A stretch of 64,000 nucleotides of DNA from Deinococcus gobiensis I-0. Its GTDB lineage: Bacteria > Deinococcota > Deinococci > Deinococcales > Deinococcaceae. Each line of letters starts with the position of its first letter. Position 1 is the first letter of the stretch. The stretch lies in contig NC_017790.1 of the NCBI RefSeq assembly GCF_000252445.1, positions 1,036,501 to 1,100,500 on the forward strand, read 5' to 3'. The translations under genes were made by a program, and so were the position numbers. The notes under the pieces are model-generated. The model saw only the letters and a list, made by a program, of their open reading frames with translations, was not told where the DNA came from and did not search any database. Of the stretch, positions 45,514-53,607 are shown one piece after another.

Positions 45514-46821
45514 GTGGGCCGTGTTCCGCCTTCCGGTGGGGCCGGGGCCGAGGCGGCCCTGACCCCGGCTCCGCAGGCGGACGTGGCCGGGGGGCCGTCG
45601 GCCCTGCGCTGGCGGCTGCTGCGCTTCCGGGTGTCGCGCGCGGCGGTCCTGCGCGAGGCGCTGCTGGCCGCGCTGCCGCTGATGCTCACGGCGGCGCTGC
45701 TGGTGCTCGTCAATCTGCCGGCCTTCCGGCCCGAGCGCTTCGTGGTCCGGCCCTGGACCTACGCCTATCAGGGGCTGGTGCAGGACGTGCAGGCCTATCA
45801 GGTGGCCCGGCTGCAACCCGGCCTGAGCGCCGCCGAGCGCGAGGACGTGCGCGAGCGGGCGCTGTCGAGTTCGGGCAACCAGAAACAGTTCCGGCGGCTG
45901 TCGTCGGTGCAGAGTTACGGCGAGGCGCGGCTCGACCATGTGGACGCCCTGCTGCTCCGGGACACCGACGCCTCGGTCGCGGCGGCGGCCACCGAAGCCA
46001 TCGGGCTGAACGTGCAGGCGGCCCTGCACGCGGCGGCCCTGAGCCGCCAGAACATCGAACTGGTGTCGCTGCTGCGCCAGGCCCTGATCTGGACGGCGGT
46101 CCTGACCGGTCTCCTGAGCGTGCTGCTCATCGTGCGGGCGCTGTGGCTGTGGCAGCAGGAGCGCGACCGCCTCTCTGCCCGCGAGGCCCGGCAGCGTGAG
46201 GCCCTGCGCCTGGCGAGCCACGAGCTGCGCCGGCCCCTCCAGCAGCTGCTGCTCGCCACCGACCTGCTGCGTCAGGCGGGAACAGTGGCCGAGCGCCAGC
46301 ACCTGCTGGCCCTGGTCGAGGACAGCGTGACCCAGCTCGCCAGCCGCGCCGACCTGACCCGCCTCAACGAGCTGTACCTCGACGTGAACCTGCGTCTCGC
46401 GCCGCGCGACCTGGGCAGCCTGCTGCGCGCCTTCGCCGGGCTGCGGGTGGGGGTCGAGGTCCCGCCCGCCCCGCTGGTCTGGCTGGTGGACGCCAACCGC
46501 CTGCGCCAGACGGTCGAGAATCTGGTCGAGAACGCCCTGAAGTACACGGCCGGACCGGTCGAGGTGTCGCTGCTGGAGGTCGGGGGCCGCCCGCAGATTC
46601 TGGTGCGCGACCACGGCGAGGGCCTGAGTCCCGAGATGCGCGCGCGGGCCTTTCTGGCCTACGAGCGCGGCCCGCAGGGCCTCATCGAGGGCGAGGGCCT
46701 GGGCCTGTCGCTGGCGAGGCGCTACGCCCGCGCCCACGGCGGCGACGTGATCCTCGAGGACGCGCCGGGCGGCGGCACCCTCGCCCGCCTGACCCTGGGT
46801 GTGCCTCCCACCCCCTTCTGA
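45514..46821 (+). CDS. Sensor histidine kinase
   Basis: A 435-residue two-component kinase. Two membrane helices (LLAALPLMLTAALLVLVNLPA and ALIWTAVLTGLLSVLLIVRAL) enclose an extracellular domain of about 110 residues rich in charged helices. The cytoplasmic part has the H-box RLASHELRRPLQQLL (phosphorylated His), N-box RQTVENLVENALKY, G1 DHGEGLSPEM and G2 GLGLSLARRYARAHGGD. There is no response regulator next to it. It follows the molybdopterin-fold protein by 13 bases on the same strand, so that protein may be its extracytoplasmic partner. The start is a GTG at 45514; the first 30 residues are Ala/Pro-rich and the start is not certain. Confidence 0.88.
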   Translation: MGRVPPSGGAGAEAALTPAPQADVAGGPSALRWRLLRFRVSRAAVLREALLAALPLMLTAALLVLVNLPAFRPERFVVRPWTYAYQGLVQDVQAYQVARLQPGLSAAEREDVRERALSSSGNQKQFRRLSSVQSYGEARLDHVDALLLRDTDASVAAAATEAIGLNVQAALHAAALSRQNIELVSLLRQALIWTAVLTGLLSVLLIVRALWLWQQERDRLSAREARQREALRLASHELRRPLQQLLLATDLLRQAGTVAERQHLLALVEDSVTQLASRADLTRLNELYLDVNLRLAPRDLGSLLRAFAGLRVGVEVPPAPLVWLVDANRLRQTVENLVENALKYTAGPVEVSLLEVGGRPQILVRDHGEGLSPEMRARAFLAYERGPQGLIEGEGLGLSLARRYARAHGGDVILEDAPGGGTLARLTLGVPPTPF

Positions 46822-46827
46822 GCCGGC

Positions 46828-47448
46828 TCAGTGCAGGTCGTTCACGTCCGAGAGCAGGTCCGCGAGCTGCTCCTTGGCCCGGAACACCCGGCTCTTGGCC
46901 GTGCCGGTCGCCACGCCCTGAATGCGCGCGATCTCCTCATAGGGCAGGTCCTCGACGAACCGCAGCACCACGGCCTCGCGGTACTCCTCGGGCAGGCGCA
47001 TCAGCGCGCGCTGCACGCGGTCCTGGGCCTGCTCGCTCTCGGCGGCCTGTACCGGCGTGCGCGCGGCGCTGGGTACCTCGAAGCCCACGTCTTCACGCGC
47101 CTCCTCCAGCGAGAAGCGCTGGAGCTGCTTGCGGCGGTGGGATTCGATCTGGGTGTTGCGCGCCACCTGATACAGCCAGGGCAGCACCCGCTCGCCGGGC
47201 CGGAAGGTCTGGATCGAGCGCCACGCGCGGTAGAACACCTCCTGCGTCAGGTCCAGGGCGTCCTCGCTGTTGCCCTCCAGACGGTAGAGGTAACCGTACA
47301 TGCGGCCTTCGTAGGCGGTGATGAAGGCGTGCCACGCCGCCTCGTCGCCCGCCGCCAGCTGACCGTGCGCCTCGGCGCTCAGCACGTCGCCGGCCGGCGC
47401 GGCGGCGCTGGAATCAGGGAGGGGGGGGAGACCTGTCGGGATATCCAC
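46828..47448 (-). CDS. ECF-type RNA polymerase sigma factor
   Basis: A 206-residue sigma-70-family factor with region 2 (YEGRMYGYLYRLEGNSEDAL, then DLTQEVFYRAWR) and region 4 (LPEEYREAVVLRFVEDLPYE, EIARIQGVATGTAKSRV) and no region 3, the ECF layout. It directs RNA polymerase to a stress or envelope regulon; the target promoters are not known. No anti-sigma gene adjoins it, and the neighbouring kinase converges from the other strand. The GTG at 47446-47448 (VDIPTGLPP) is chosen from a -10-like TATGTT (complement of 47458-47463) 9 bases upstream; the longer upstream frame would overlap the FUN14 promoter. Confidence 0.9.
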   Translation of the reverse strand: MDIPTGLPPLPDSSAAAPAGDVLSAEAHGQLAAGDEAAWHAFITAYEGRMYGYLYRLEGNSEDALDLTQEVFYRAWRSIQTFRPGERVLPWLYQVARNTQIESHRRKQLQRFSLEEAREDVGFEVPSAARTPVQAAESEQAQDRVQRALMRLPEEYREAVVLRFVEDLPYEEIARIQGVATGTAKSRVFRAKEQLADLLSDVNDLH

Positions 47449-47539
47449 GTCCTGCCTAACATACTGCCCGCAGCCGGGCGCGGCGGAACAAACGTGGCAC
47501 AGGCCACGAAGCGGCCCGCGCCGGGATAGCATGGGGGCC

Positions 47540-47881
47540 GTGCCGGAACCCGCCGCGCTCGCTTCCCTCGCCTCGGCCACTCAGGCCGCGCTGCCCGACC
47601 TGAGCCTGGGTGCGGTGCTGGGCCTGGCCTGCGGCATGGCGCTGCGGGCCGCCGGGCGGGCGCTGCTCATCAGCGTGGGGCTGCTCTTCATCGCCGTGCA
47701 ACTGCTCGCCTGGGCAGGCATCGTGACGGTGGACTGGCTGCGGCTCGAAACGCTCTCGGGGCCGTGGTTCCGGGCCGCCCCCGAGCTGTGGCAGAACGTC
47801 CTGAAGGTCCTGACCGACCGCCTGCCTTTCGCGGGGGCGTTCGGGGCGGGCCTGCTGCTCGGGCTGCGGCTGCGGCGGTAG
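47540..47881 (+). CDS. FUN14-family small membrane protein
   Basis: A 113-residue membrane protein with the FUN14 pattern: GAVLGLACGMALRAAGRALL, LLFIAVQLLAWAGIVTVDW and a C-terminal LPFAGAFGAGLLLGLRLRR. In eukaryotes FUN14 proteins sit in the mitochondrial outer membrane; the bacterial role is unknown. The start is the GTG at 47540: TAGCAT (47527-47532) ends 7 bases before it, while the ATG at 47531 is part of the -10 box itself. It is divergent from the sigma factor, with the two promoters back to back within 90 bases. Confidence 0.8.
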   Translation: MPEPAALASLASATQAALPDLSLGAVLGLACGMALRAAGRALLISVGLLFIAVQLLAWAGIVTVDWLRLETLSGPWFRAAPELWQNVLKVLTDRLPFAGAFGAGLLLGLRLRR

Positions 47882-47922
47882 GCGCAGGGGGAGGGGGCGA
47901 CGGGCCCGCCTCCCCCTGCGCC
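47881..47922. terminator. Convergent-gene hairpin after FUN14 gene
   Basis: A 14-bp inverted repeat GGCGCAGGGGGAGG/CCTCCCCCTGCGCC (47881-47894 with 47909-47922) between converging genes. It has no U-tract. Confidence 0.55.
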
Positions 47923-47931
47923 CTCTTCCGG

Positions 47932-48615
47932 TCAGTCGTTGTTGCGGGCGATGCCCAGCACGTTCAGGAGCTGCGCCAGCGCCATCGCGAATCCGGCGAC
48001 ATAGGTCAGGGCGGCGGCGGTCAGCACGCCCTGGGCGCCCTTCTGGCCCTCGCCGCCGCCGCTCAGGCCACGGCCGTTGAGGTAGGCCAGCGCCCGGCGG
48101 CTGGCGTCGAACTCGACCGGCAGGGTCACGAGATGAAAGACGAGCGCGGCGCCGAACAGCACCACCCCGACCCACAGCAGGCCGCTGAAGTGCAGCACTG
48201 CCCCCAGCAGCACCATGAAGGGCGCGAGGTTCATGCCCAGGCTCAGCGGCACGGCCATCTTGCCGCGCAGCACCAGCGCGGGCATGCGCACCTTGTCCTG
48301 CACGGCGTGCCCGACCTCGTGGGCGGCGATGGCCATTGCCGCGACGCTCGGCACGCCGTACACACCTTCGGAAAGGTTCACGGTCTTGCCCAGCGGGTCG
48401 TAGTGGTCCGACAGATTGCCGGGTACGGCATTGACCGGCACGTGGGTCAGGCCGTTCTCGTCGAGCATCATGCGGGCGACCTGCGCGCCGGTCAGGTTGC
48501 GGGCGTTGCGTACCCCACTCCACTTGCGGTACGAGCGGGTCAGGGCCGCCTGAATGAGCATCGAGGCGACGAAGATCAGCAGGATCAGCGGGGTATAGGG
48601 GCCAAGAATATCCAT
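47932..48615 (-). CDS. Zinc membrane metallopeptidase (YugP-like)
   Basis: A 227-residue integral membrane protein. The zinc motif HExxH is in IAAHEVGHAVQD near residue 100, after the strand NLSDHYDPLGKTVNLSEGVY that is typical of the YugP/Peptidase_Mx family. Four or five hydrophobic helices surround it (YTPLILLIFVASMLIQAA at the N-terminus). The substrate and role are not known; the genes are widespread. The start at MDILGPYTP is preferred; an in-frame ATG at 48639 touches a -10-like TAAGAT. SpoVS is encoded upstream on the same strand. Confidence 0.88.
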   Translation of the reverse strand: MDILGPYTPLILLIFVASMLIQAALTRSYRKWSGVRNARNLTGAQVARMMLDENGLTHVPVNAVPGNLSDHYDPLGKTVNLSEGVYGVPSVAAMAIAAHEVGHAVQDKVRMPALVLRGKMAVPLSLGMNLAPFMVLLGAVLHFSGLLWVGVVLFGAALVFHLVTLPVEFDASRRALAYLNGRGLSGGGEGQKGAQGVLTAAALTYVAGFAMALAQLLNVLGIARNND

Positions 48616-48706
48616 AGCAGTCGGGAATCCTCCACCCATATCTTAGCGCCCCGCACTCAGGTTCCATGAGGCGAAGCACAAAGGGAGTTGAGGGACGACT
48701 GGCGAT

Positions 48707-49012
48707 TCAGGCGTCGGTACGGTAGGCGAACACCATCAGGCACAGGGCCGTGCGTTCCTCGGGGGCTGGGGTATCGGAAGCCGGTGCGCCCGCCGGATCG
48801 AGCTTGACGAAGGCCGGCTGCACGGTGAGGTCGAGGTGGTTGCCCGTCAGGTAGCCGCGCGCGATGGCGATGGCCTTGACGGCCTGATTGACGGCGGCCG
48901 GGCCGATGGCCTGCACCTCGACCTGACCCTGGCTGCGCAGCAGGGCCGCGATGGCGCCCGCGACTGCGTTGGGGCGGGACTGGCCGGAAACGCGAAGCTG
49001 TTCGGGGGGCAC
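48707..49012 (-). CDS. spoVS: Stage V sporulation protein S (SpoVS)-like
   Basis: A 101-residue protein with the highly conserved SpoVS core EQLRVSGQSRPNAVAGAIAA, then QVEVQAIGPAAVNQAVKAIA, an Alba-like small nucleic-acid-binding fold. In Bacillus it affects septation and spore coat assembly; Deinococcus and Thermus do not sporulate, and there the role is unknown. The C-terminus is a slightly longer, Pro-rich extension ending in LCLMVFAYRTDA. The start is the GTG at 49010-49012 with the Shine-Dalgarno GGAGGAG about 10 bases before it. A -10-like TACACT lies about 60 bases upstream. Confidence 0.9.
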   Translation of the reverse strand: MPPEQLRVSGQSRPNAVAGAIAALLRSQGQVEVQAIGPAAVNQAVKAIAIARGYLTGNHLDLTVQPAFVKLDPAGAPASDTPAPEERTALCLMVFAYRTDA

Positions 49013-49170
49013 GGGTCTGGTTCTCCTCCGCTGGGCCTGTGGCCGCCCCTGGACAGGGCAGGGCCGCTCAGCGGTTCAGTGTAAGCGGCCCGGCGACCCG
49101 GCAGCAACGCCGCCATCCAGGCCCCCCAATGACGGAAGTCTGACAAAAAAGCTGACCGGCAGCCGCCCGC

Positions 49171-49199
49171 CTGACGCTGCCCTGAAGCTCCTCTGAAGC
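49171..49199 (+). promoter_or_regulatory. Three 11-bp-spaced CTGAAGC repeats upstream of phoX
   Basis: CTGACGC, CTGAAGC and CTGAAGC begin at 49171, 49182 and 49193, each 11 bp apart, 33 bases before the phoX start. Direct heptamers with one-turn spacing are how PhoB/PhoP-type response regulators bind. The same heptamers recur at 59452-59491. Confidence 0.5.
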
Positions 49200-49231
49200 C
49201 CCAGTGACATCTCGCGGGCAAGGTGATAACC

Positions 49232-50941
49232 GTGAATCATCCTGAAGCTGCCCCTTCCTCCGCTCAGCAGAGCTTCTGGCACCGCCTGCTCGACACTCGC
49301 TTGACCCGCCGGGGCGCCATCGGTTCGGCGGCGCTCGCCACAGCTGCGGCCACGCTGCCCCTGACCTTGTCGGACGCCGAGGCCGTGAACAACGGCGGCC
49401 CCGCCACCGTGGACCCCAAGAAGGTCACGCCGCGCAGCCTGCCCCCCTTCCGGCCCGTGCCGGCGGGCAAGGCCGACGCCATGACGCTGCCGCAGGGTTA
49501 CCGCTACCAGACGCTGGCCCCCTGGGGCGAGGTCTTCACGGCGGACGGCCGCGAGATCGGGTTCAACCACGACTTCATCGGGTACTTTCCCATCGACATG
49601 CTCGAAGGGGGTAGCAGCAGCACCGACGCCCTGCTGACCATCAACCACGAGTACGTCAACGCCCTGTTCGTGGGCGGCGACACCAAGGAGCGCACCGGGG
49701 CCCAGATCGAGGCCGAGATGCGCGCGATGGGCGTGAGCGTGGTGCGCGTGCGCAAGGAAGGCCGCGAGTGGCGCATCGTGCCCGACGCCCGCAACCGCCG
49801 CATCGACGCCATGACCGAGATCGAGCTGACCGGCCCGGCGCGGGGCAGCGCCGCCGTGAAGGGCGCGACGACCGTGCGCGGCACCATCGGCAACTGCTCG
49901 GGCGGGCAGACCCCCTGGGGCACCCTGCTGACCTGCGAGGAGAACGTGGACGGCTATACCAAGGCGTGGCCCGGCACCGGCTACGACGCCATGCACCAAG
50001 GCTGGGTGACCGAGATCGACCCCTTCGATCCCGCCTGGATGCCCAAGAAGCGCACTGCGATGGGCCGCTTCCGCCATGAGAACGCCGCCGTGACCGTCGC
50101 CAAGGACGGCCGTATGGTCGTGTACATGGGCGACGACATGCAGGACGCCTGCATCTACAAGTTCGTGAGTCGGGGCAGGTACGACCCCGCCAACCGCGCC
50201 GCCAACCGCGACCTGCTGGCCGACGGCGACCTGTACGTCGCCAACTTCGGCAACGGGTCGTGGGTGCTGCTCGATTACGCCAAGAACAAGAAGCTGCAAG
50301 AAGCCCGCGCCGCCGACGGCAAGGCGCTGTTCGCCAATCAGGCCGACGTGCTGGCCGACGCCCGCGCCTCGGCCCTGGCGGTGGGGGGCACCCCGGTGGA
50401 CCGCCCCGAGGACATCGAGATTCACCCGCGTACCGGCGAGGTCTACGCCTCGCTGACCAACAACGCCAAGCACGGCAACTACTTCGGCCAGATCATCAAG
50501 TTCCGCGAGACCGGCGACGACTGGACCGCCCAGACCTTCCTGTGGGACGTGTTCGCGGTGGGCGGCCCCCAGAGCGGCTTTTCCAGCCCCGACAACCTCG
50601 TCTTCGACCCCTACGGCAACCTGTGGATGGTCACCGACAACTCCGACCTCTCGACCAATCCCATCAAGGCGTACCACGGCAACAACGCCATGTTCTTCTT
50701 CGCCACCGAGGGGCCCAACGCCGGCAAGGCGCACCGCTTCGCCATCGGCCCGGTGGACGCCGAAATGACCGGCCCGGTGTGGTCGCCCGACGGCAAGACG
50801 CTGTTCGTGTCCATCCAGCACCCCGGCGAGGACAGCGAGAGCCTCGACAAGCTCACCAGTTCCTTCGGGGCCAGGCCCGGCTCGCGCATCCCGCGCCCGA
50901 CGCTGGTCGCCATCGAGGGCTTCCCGGGCTGGCGCGTATGA
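49232..50941 (+). CDS. phoX: PhoX-type alkaline phosphatase (DUF839)
   Basis: A 569-residue exported phosphatase that releases phosphate from organic esters. A Tat signal is visible: twin Arg in TRLTRRGAIGSAALATAAAT, then AEAVNNGG. The DUF839/PhoX body has LPQGYRYQTLAPWGE, GFNHDFIGYFPID, LLTINHEYVNALFVG, NCSGGQTPWGTLLTCEENVD and, near the end, FSSPDNLVFDPYGNLWMVTD with the Ca/Fe-binding acidic residues. The GTG at 49232 is preferred, since AAGGTGA at 49220-49226 can act as its ribosome site; GTG 49223 is the alternative. Tandem CTGAAGC repeats upstream suggest phosphate-responsive control. A small gene follows with an ATGA overlap. Confidence 0.92.
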   Translation: MNHPEAAPSSAQQSFWHRLLDTRLTRRGAIGSAALATAAATLPLTLSDAEAVNNGGPATVDPKKVTPRSLPPFRPVPAGKADAMTLPQGYRYQTLAPWGEVFTADGREIGFNHDFIGYFPIDMLEGGSSSTDALLTINHEYVNALFVGGDTKERTGAQIEAEMRAMGVSVVRVRKEGREWRIVPDARNRRIDAMTEIELTGPARGSAAVKGATTVRGTIGNCSGGQTPWGTLLTCEENVDGYTKAWPGTGYDAMHQGWVTEIDPFDPAWMPKKRTAMGRFRHENAAVTVAKDGRMVVYMGDDMQDACIYKFVSRGRYDPANRAANRDLLADGDLYVANFGNGSWVLLDYAKNKKLQEARAADGKALFANQADVLADARASALAVGGTPVDRPEDIEIHPRTGEVYASLTNNAKHGNYFGQIIKFRETGDDWTAQTFLWDVFAVGGPQSGFSSPDNLVFDPYGNLWMVTDNSDLSTNPIKAYHGNNAMFFFATEGPNAGKAHRFAIGPVDAEMTGPVWSPDGKTLFVSIQHPGEDSESLDKLTSSFGARPGSRIPRPTLVAIEGFPGWRV

Positions 50942-51285
50942 CCGCCGGCCTGCCCGAAGTGCCCGGCCTGCCGCCCATCAAGGCGCCCTGGATCGTGGGC
51001 CGCACGGCGCTGCTGGAACACGCCGCCGACGACTTCCTGAGCGAGACCGCCCGCCAGAAGCCCTGGAAGCGCGCGCGCTACGAGGCCCTGCTCGACTCGC
51101 TGGACGAGTTCCTGGGGGCGCCCGCCCCGCTGCTGGCCTACACCCGCGCGACCGGCGAGGCGTGGCGGCGCACACTGGACGCCGGGGCCCAGGCCGACGC
51201 CGACGACCTGCTGCTGGATTTTCGCGCCTACCTGCGCGAGTGGGGCTGGCTGGACTCGGCCCGTCCCCTCAACCGCCCGGACTGA
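50938..51285 (+). CDS. Small protein coupled to phoX, SAM-like fold (unknown function)
   Basis: A 115-residue soluble protein starting inside the phoX stop (ATGA), so its synthesis is coupled to PhoX. After a Pro-rich lead (GLPEVPGLPPIKAPW) the sequence is helical: LEHAADDFLSETARQKPWKR, ARYEALLDSLDEFLG, LLAYTRATGEAWRRTL and LLLDFRAYLREWGWLD. The spacing of these helices resembles the core-binding (SAM-like) N-terminal domain of tyrosine recombinases, without any catalytic domain. This likeness is by pattern only. It could bind DNA or a partner protein. Confidence 0.65.
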   Translation: MTAGLPEVPGLPPIKAPWIVGRTALLEHAADDFLSETARQKPWKRARYEALLDSLDEFLGAPAPLLAYTRATGEAWRRTLDAGAQADADDLLLDFRAYLREWGWLDSARPLNRPD

Positions 51286-51287
51286 GC

Positions 51288-51415
51288 GCGGAATGCAAAG
51301 GGATCAAGGGCTGCCCTTGGTCCCTCTGCATTCCGCGGGGCAAGCACCTGAGCAGGACAGCGGCCAGAAAGGGGATGGAGGGACGTGTGATTTGCCCCTC
51401 CATGGACCTGAGCAC
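51288..51415. repeat. Intergenic dispersed repeat, copy B
   Basis: The first hairpin is GCGGAATGCA...TGCATTCCGC with AGGGA/TCCCT inside (51288-51303 with 51321-51336). It is followed by CACCTGAG, GGCCAG, ATGGAGGG...CCCTCCAT (hairpin about 51375-51402) and CTGAG-ACCGC. The order and many blocks are the same as in copy A (12411-12535). The remaining 125 bp to the next gene (to 51542) hold one more weak hairpin around AAGGGAACC/TTCCCTCAG and no gene. Confidence 0.6.
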
Positions 51416-51542
51416 CGCTATGGGCGTGGTGGCCAGGAGAGTTGAAGGGAACCTCTGGACTTCCCTCAGCCGAGCAGGGCCAACAGCAGAGAGACGAAGT
51501 CGGTCGGGGGCGCGGTAGGGAAAGCCCCTTCCCTGACCCCCT

Positions 51543-52274
51543 TCAGTCCTTGCGGCCCCCAGTTTCCAGCACCCGATTCAGGTGCGCTTCCAGGGCGGGC
51601 CACTGCGCTCGCACCTCTTTGCGGCTCTCCAGGCGGATGCGGCGCTCGCGGGCGATCAGGTCGGCGCGGGCGCCCTCCAGCCAGGGCTCGTGCTCCAGGA
51701 TATCCAGCACGACCTCGGCGTCCTGGAGGCGGCCCAGACTGTCCAGCACGGCCTTGAGAGCATCCGGCGGCTCGCGCAGGAGTTCGAGGGTATAGCGGTA
51801 GTTCTTCAGGGCCTTACGCCACTCGTGCCAGGTGTCGGGGCGCCGCGCCTTCAACACGCCGGGGCCGGACGCCAGCAGTTCGCCCGCCTGCTCGGTCAGG
51901 GCCTCGCGCGCCCGGCGCCCCAGGTGCTTCGGGCGCGGGGCGTCGGTAGGCACCTTCGGCAACTTCAGGGCCGCGACCGCCTCGGCGCGCTGGCGCCCCC
52001 AGTCGGCGGCGAAGGCCTCGCGGCCCGCGCCGCCCTGCCCCAGTTCGTCCAGTGCCTCTCCGATGTGCCCGAAGGCCACGTCGCGGTCCCGCAGCGGAGC
52101 GACCGCGCGGCGCAGGTCGCGCCAGGCCCGGCGGGTCTTTTTGGGGGCGTCCCCCAGCTTCAGCTCGGCGGCGACCTTGCGGGTCAGCTTGCGCGCCTCG
52201 TGAACGGCTTGCGGGTCGCCCTGGGCCAACGCGGGCCACAGGTCTTCGAGCAGTCGGTTGGGCGTCCTGGGCAT
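51543..52274 (-). CDS. CHAD domain protein
   Basis: A 243-residue all-helical protein with the CHAD pattern of conserved basic and His residues: AVHEARKLTRKVAAELKL, TRRAWRDLRRAVAPLRDRD and, in the second repeat, TWHEWRKALKNYRYTLELL, then LGRLQDAEVVLDIL. CHAD domains bind polyphosphate and in some bacteria target proteins to polyphosphate granules. No CYTH phosphatase domain is fused. The start at MPRTPNRLL is supported by TACGGT (complement of 52283-52288) 8 bases before the ATG. An upstream ATG at 52389-52391 would run back through the terminator of the pot operon. Confidence 0.88.
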   Translation of the reverse strand: MPRTPNRLLEDLWPALAQGDPQAVHEARKLTRKVAAELKLGDAPKKTRRAWRDLRRAVAPLRDRDVAFGHIGEALDELGQGGAGREAFAADWGRQRAEAVAALKLPKVPTDAPRPKHLGRRAREALTEQAGELLASGPGVLKARRPDTWHEWRKALKNYRYTLELLREPPDALKAVLDSLGRLQDAEVVLDILEHEPWLEGARADLIARERRIRLESRKEVRAQWPALEAHLNRVLETGGRKD

Positions 52275-52329
52275 CGGTTTCCACCGTAACACGGGGGCCT
52301 GCCTTCTCCGGACTTCCTGAAGGGAAAAC

Positions 52330-52353
52330 AAAAAAACCGCCCTTTCGGACGGT
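52330..52353 (-). terminator. Terminator of the pot operon
   Basis: On the minus strand ACCGUCC-GAAA-GGGCGGU (complement of 52336-52353), a GNRA-capped stem, is followed by a run of U (AAAAAAA at 52330-52336). The 226-bp gap 52275-52500 otherwise holds the CHAD promoter and a second GC-rich hairpin near 52475-52495. Confidence 0.85.
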
Positions 52354-52500
52354 GATAAAGAAAATATAGCGCCGGATACGGGCCATGTCAACTTTATGCG
52401 GGCGAGGCCGCGAAGCCCGTGCGGGACAGGTCTTTCGACAGGTGTCCGTAACCCGCGCCATGCAGTTCCGGGGAAGGGGGGCCGCCCCCTCCGCCCAGTC

Positions 52501-53607
52501 CTAGCGGCTTTTCAGCTCGGTCCAGATGCGGTCGTAGAGCCTGGGGGCCGCGCCGCGCGGCAGCTCGTTGATGAATTCGACCCGGCCCGACGAGAAGTCC
52601 TCGGCGCTGGGGTTGAAGGCCTTCTGGGCGCGCAGGAAGGGGTCGAGCAGCGGCTGGGCGGCGCGGTTGGGGTTGCCGTAGTAGGTGTAGTTGCTGATGG
52701 CGGCGCTGACCTGCGGCTCCAGCACGTAGTTCACGAAGCGCCGCGCCAGCGCCGGATTCGGGCTGCCGCGCAACAGCACGAGCGTATCGGTGCTGATGGT
52801 GGTGCCCTCGCGGGGCAGGAAGACCTTGAGGCGCCGGTCCTCGGCCGCGCCCTGGAGGAGGTCGCCCACGTAGATCTGCCCGAGGTCGATCTGGCCCGCC
52901 AGCAGCTTGTTGCGCGTCTCCGGGCCGCCCGAGAAGGACTCGAAACCGCGCTTGCGCACCGTGCGCCGCAGGAGGTCGCGGGCCGCGCGCAGTTCCTCGA
53001 CATCGGTGCTGTTCACGCTGTGGCCCAGGTATTTCAGGGCCGCGCCGATCACCTCGCGCGGGTCGTCGAGCAGGGCGAAGCGCACCCGGTCCTCGGGCCC
53101 GAAGATCAGCCGCCAGCTCTCCTCCGGGGGCACGTAGCGGCCCGAGTTGTAGGCCAGCCCCGTCGCCGCGAACTGGTAGGGCACGGTGTAGGTGTTGCCG
53201 GGGTCGAAGTTGGGGTTCAGGAAGCCGGCGGCCACGTTCCCGAAGTGGCTCAGCTTCGCCTTGTCCATCGGCTGGAGCAGTTGCGCGCGCACCATCGTCT
53301 GCACGACGTAGTTGCTCGGCGTGGCGAGGTCGTAGCTCGCGCCGCCGCCCTGGAGCTTGGCGAGCATGTTCTCGTTGCTCTCGAAGGTGTCGATGACCAC
53401 CCGCACGCCCTCGCGCTTCTCGAAGTCCTTGACCACCTGGGGGTCGATGTAGTCCGACCACATGAAGATGCGCAGGGTCCGTCCGTCGCCCTGGCTGCTC
53501 GGCGGCGGCGTGGTCGTGCCGTTGCCCTCGCTGGCGGGATCGGCCCGCTCGACGCGGTGGCAGCCCGCGAGCAGCAGCCCGGCGAGCAGCCAGCCCGCCC
53601 GCCTCAT
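52501..53607 (-). CDS. potD: Spermidine/putrescine ABC transporter, binding lipoprotein
   Basis: A 368-residue surface lipoprotein: signal AGWLLAGLLLAGC with lipobox LAGC, a Thr/Pro-rich linker, then the PotD/PotF fold: LRIFMWSDYIDPQVVKDFEK, FESNENMLAKLQGG, YDLATPSNYVV and LLRGSPNPALARRFVNYVL. It captures polyamines for PotBC. The start at 53605-53607 overlaps the potC stop (ATGA). It is last in the operon potA-potB-potC-potD. Confidence 0.93.
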   Translation of the reverse strand: MRRAGWLLAGLLLAGCHRVERADPASEGNGTTTPPPSSQGDGRTLRIFMWSDYIDPQVVKDFEKREGVRVVIDTFESNENMLAKLQGGGASYDLATPSNYVVQTMVRAQLLQPMDKAKLSHFGNVAAGFLNPNFDPGNTYTVPYQFAATGLAYNSGRYVPPEESWRLIFGPEDRVRFALLDDPREVIGAALKYLGHSVNSTDVEELRAARDLLRRTVRKRGFESFSGGPETRNKLLAGQIDLGQIYVGDLLQGAAEDRRLKVFLPREGTTISTDTLVLLRGSPNPALARRFVNYVLEPQVSAAISNYTYYGNPNRAAQPLLDPFLRAQKAFNPSAEDFSSGRVEFINELPRGAAPRLYDRIWTELKSR

